Of a DNA stretch of 14,352 nucleotides, positions 14,088-14,352 are shown piece after piece. Position 1 is the stretch's first letter. Each line of letters begins with the position of its first letter. Both the position numbers and the translations under genes were made by a program. Source of the DNA: FEN-1250 sp039918615 (GTDB taxonomy: Bacteria; Gemmatimonadota; Gemmatimonadetes; Gemmatimonadales; Gemmatimonadaceae); NCBI GenBank assembly GCA_039918615.1, contig JBDSHG010000173.1, positions 1 through 14,352 on the forward strand. Direction: 5' to 3'. The notes beneath the pieces were generated by a model that searched no databases, was not told the DNA's origin, and saw nothing but the letters and a program-made list of their open reading frames with translations.

Positions 14088-14145
14088 AATTGCAGACGCT
14101 TCTGACGCTGCCCTACGGCTCCGTCGCCCCGTGATGATGCGGACG

Positions 14146-14343
14146 TCAACGAATCGCCTTGGGCACCGGCGTCGCGGGCGTCTTCCCGTTGTCCGGCTCA
14201 TCGACGTTGTTGATGATGATCACCACGATCGCGGCGCTGGTCACGATCGCGAGGATCATGACGAGATAGAGCTTCCAGCGCCGGCGGAGGCTTCGTTTTC
14301 GACTTGCCCAGCGCACGCGCGCGCGGGAACGAGTTTCGGGCAT
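14146..14343 (-). CDS. Small basic single-span membrane protein, hypothetical
   Basis: A 65-residue protein I do not recognise. The N-terminal 24 residues carry many Arg and Lys (SRKRSLRRRWK), followed by one hydrophobic helix (LYLVMILAIVTSAAIVVIII, 26-45) and a short acidic then Pro-rich tail (NNVDEPDNGKTPATPVPKAIR, 46-65, quoted in two parts: NNVDEPDNGK and TPATPVPKAIR). The positive-inside rule puts the N-terminus in the cytoplasm. The ATG at 14343 is 9 nt from the window edge, so its ribosome binding site and promoter cannot be judged. It faces the palindrome and the regulator gene. Composition and a clear membrane helix favour a real gene over a chance frame. Confidence 0.6.
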   Translation of the reverse strand: MPETRSRARVRWASRKRSLRRRWKLYLVMILAIVTSAAIVVIIINNVDEPDNGKTPATPVPKAIR

Positions 14344-14352
14344 GAACCGCCG

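Overview
The window is GC-rich bacterial DNA, tightly packed, with no RNA gene, insertion sequence or CRISPR array that I can see. Two lipoproteins whose lipobox cysteine is followed by a short D-S-T-x-P stretch, together with the GC bias, suggest Gemmatimonadota or a close relative. This is an impression from composition and protein style, not a search result.

Region A (1-9410) is a run of ten genes, all on the minus strand. In transcription order they are: a large beta-rich lipoprotein; an 80-residue Cys-containing protein; an HPr-kinase-like P-loop kinase; a TolB-type propeller lipoprotein; a short NusG/RfaH-like antiterminator; a 176-nt leader with a hairpin and an ops-like octamer; a WecA-type glycan-initiating transferase with a long C-terminal extension; WecB; a GT4 glycosyltransferase; an SDR nucleotide-sugar epimerase; and the first 79 codons of a glutamine-dependent asparagine synthetase, cut by the window edge. 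Most gaps are under 45 nt and two junctions are 4-nt ATGA overlaps. The simplest reading is a surface-polysaccharide operon that starts with its own antiterminator and sits behind a lipoprotein/kinase module. WecB would supply UDP-ManNAc, the WecA-type enzyme would load the first sugar phosphate on undecaprenyl phosphate, and the GT4 and epimerase would extend and tailor the glycan. AsnB may amidate a sugar acid or other substrate.

Region B (9411-12728) is on the plus strand and diverges from region A. It holds a FAD-dependent oxidoreductase fused to a C-terminal Rieske domain, then a membrane-anchored JAB/MPN protein whose second zinc-binding His is replaced by Thr.

Region C (12739-14352) has an isochorismatase-family hydrolase (minus) divergent from an Lrp/AsnC regulator (plus). 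They share a 114-bp intergenic region with two TGCTACA direct repeats spaced exactly 10 bp. The regulator is followed by a long imperfect palindrome (13974-14087), and a small basic single-span membrane protein is encoded on the minus strand at the right edge.

The best candidates for something undescribed are the lipoprotein/80-aa protein/HprK-like kinase module fused to a glycan operon, the KOW-less antiterminator with an ops-like leader, and the degenerate JAMM membrane protein.
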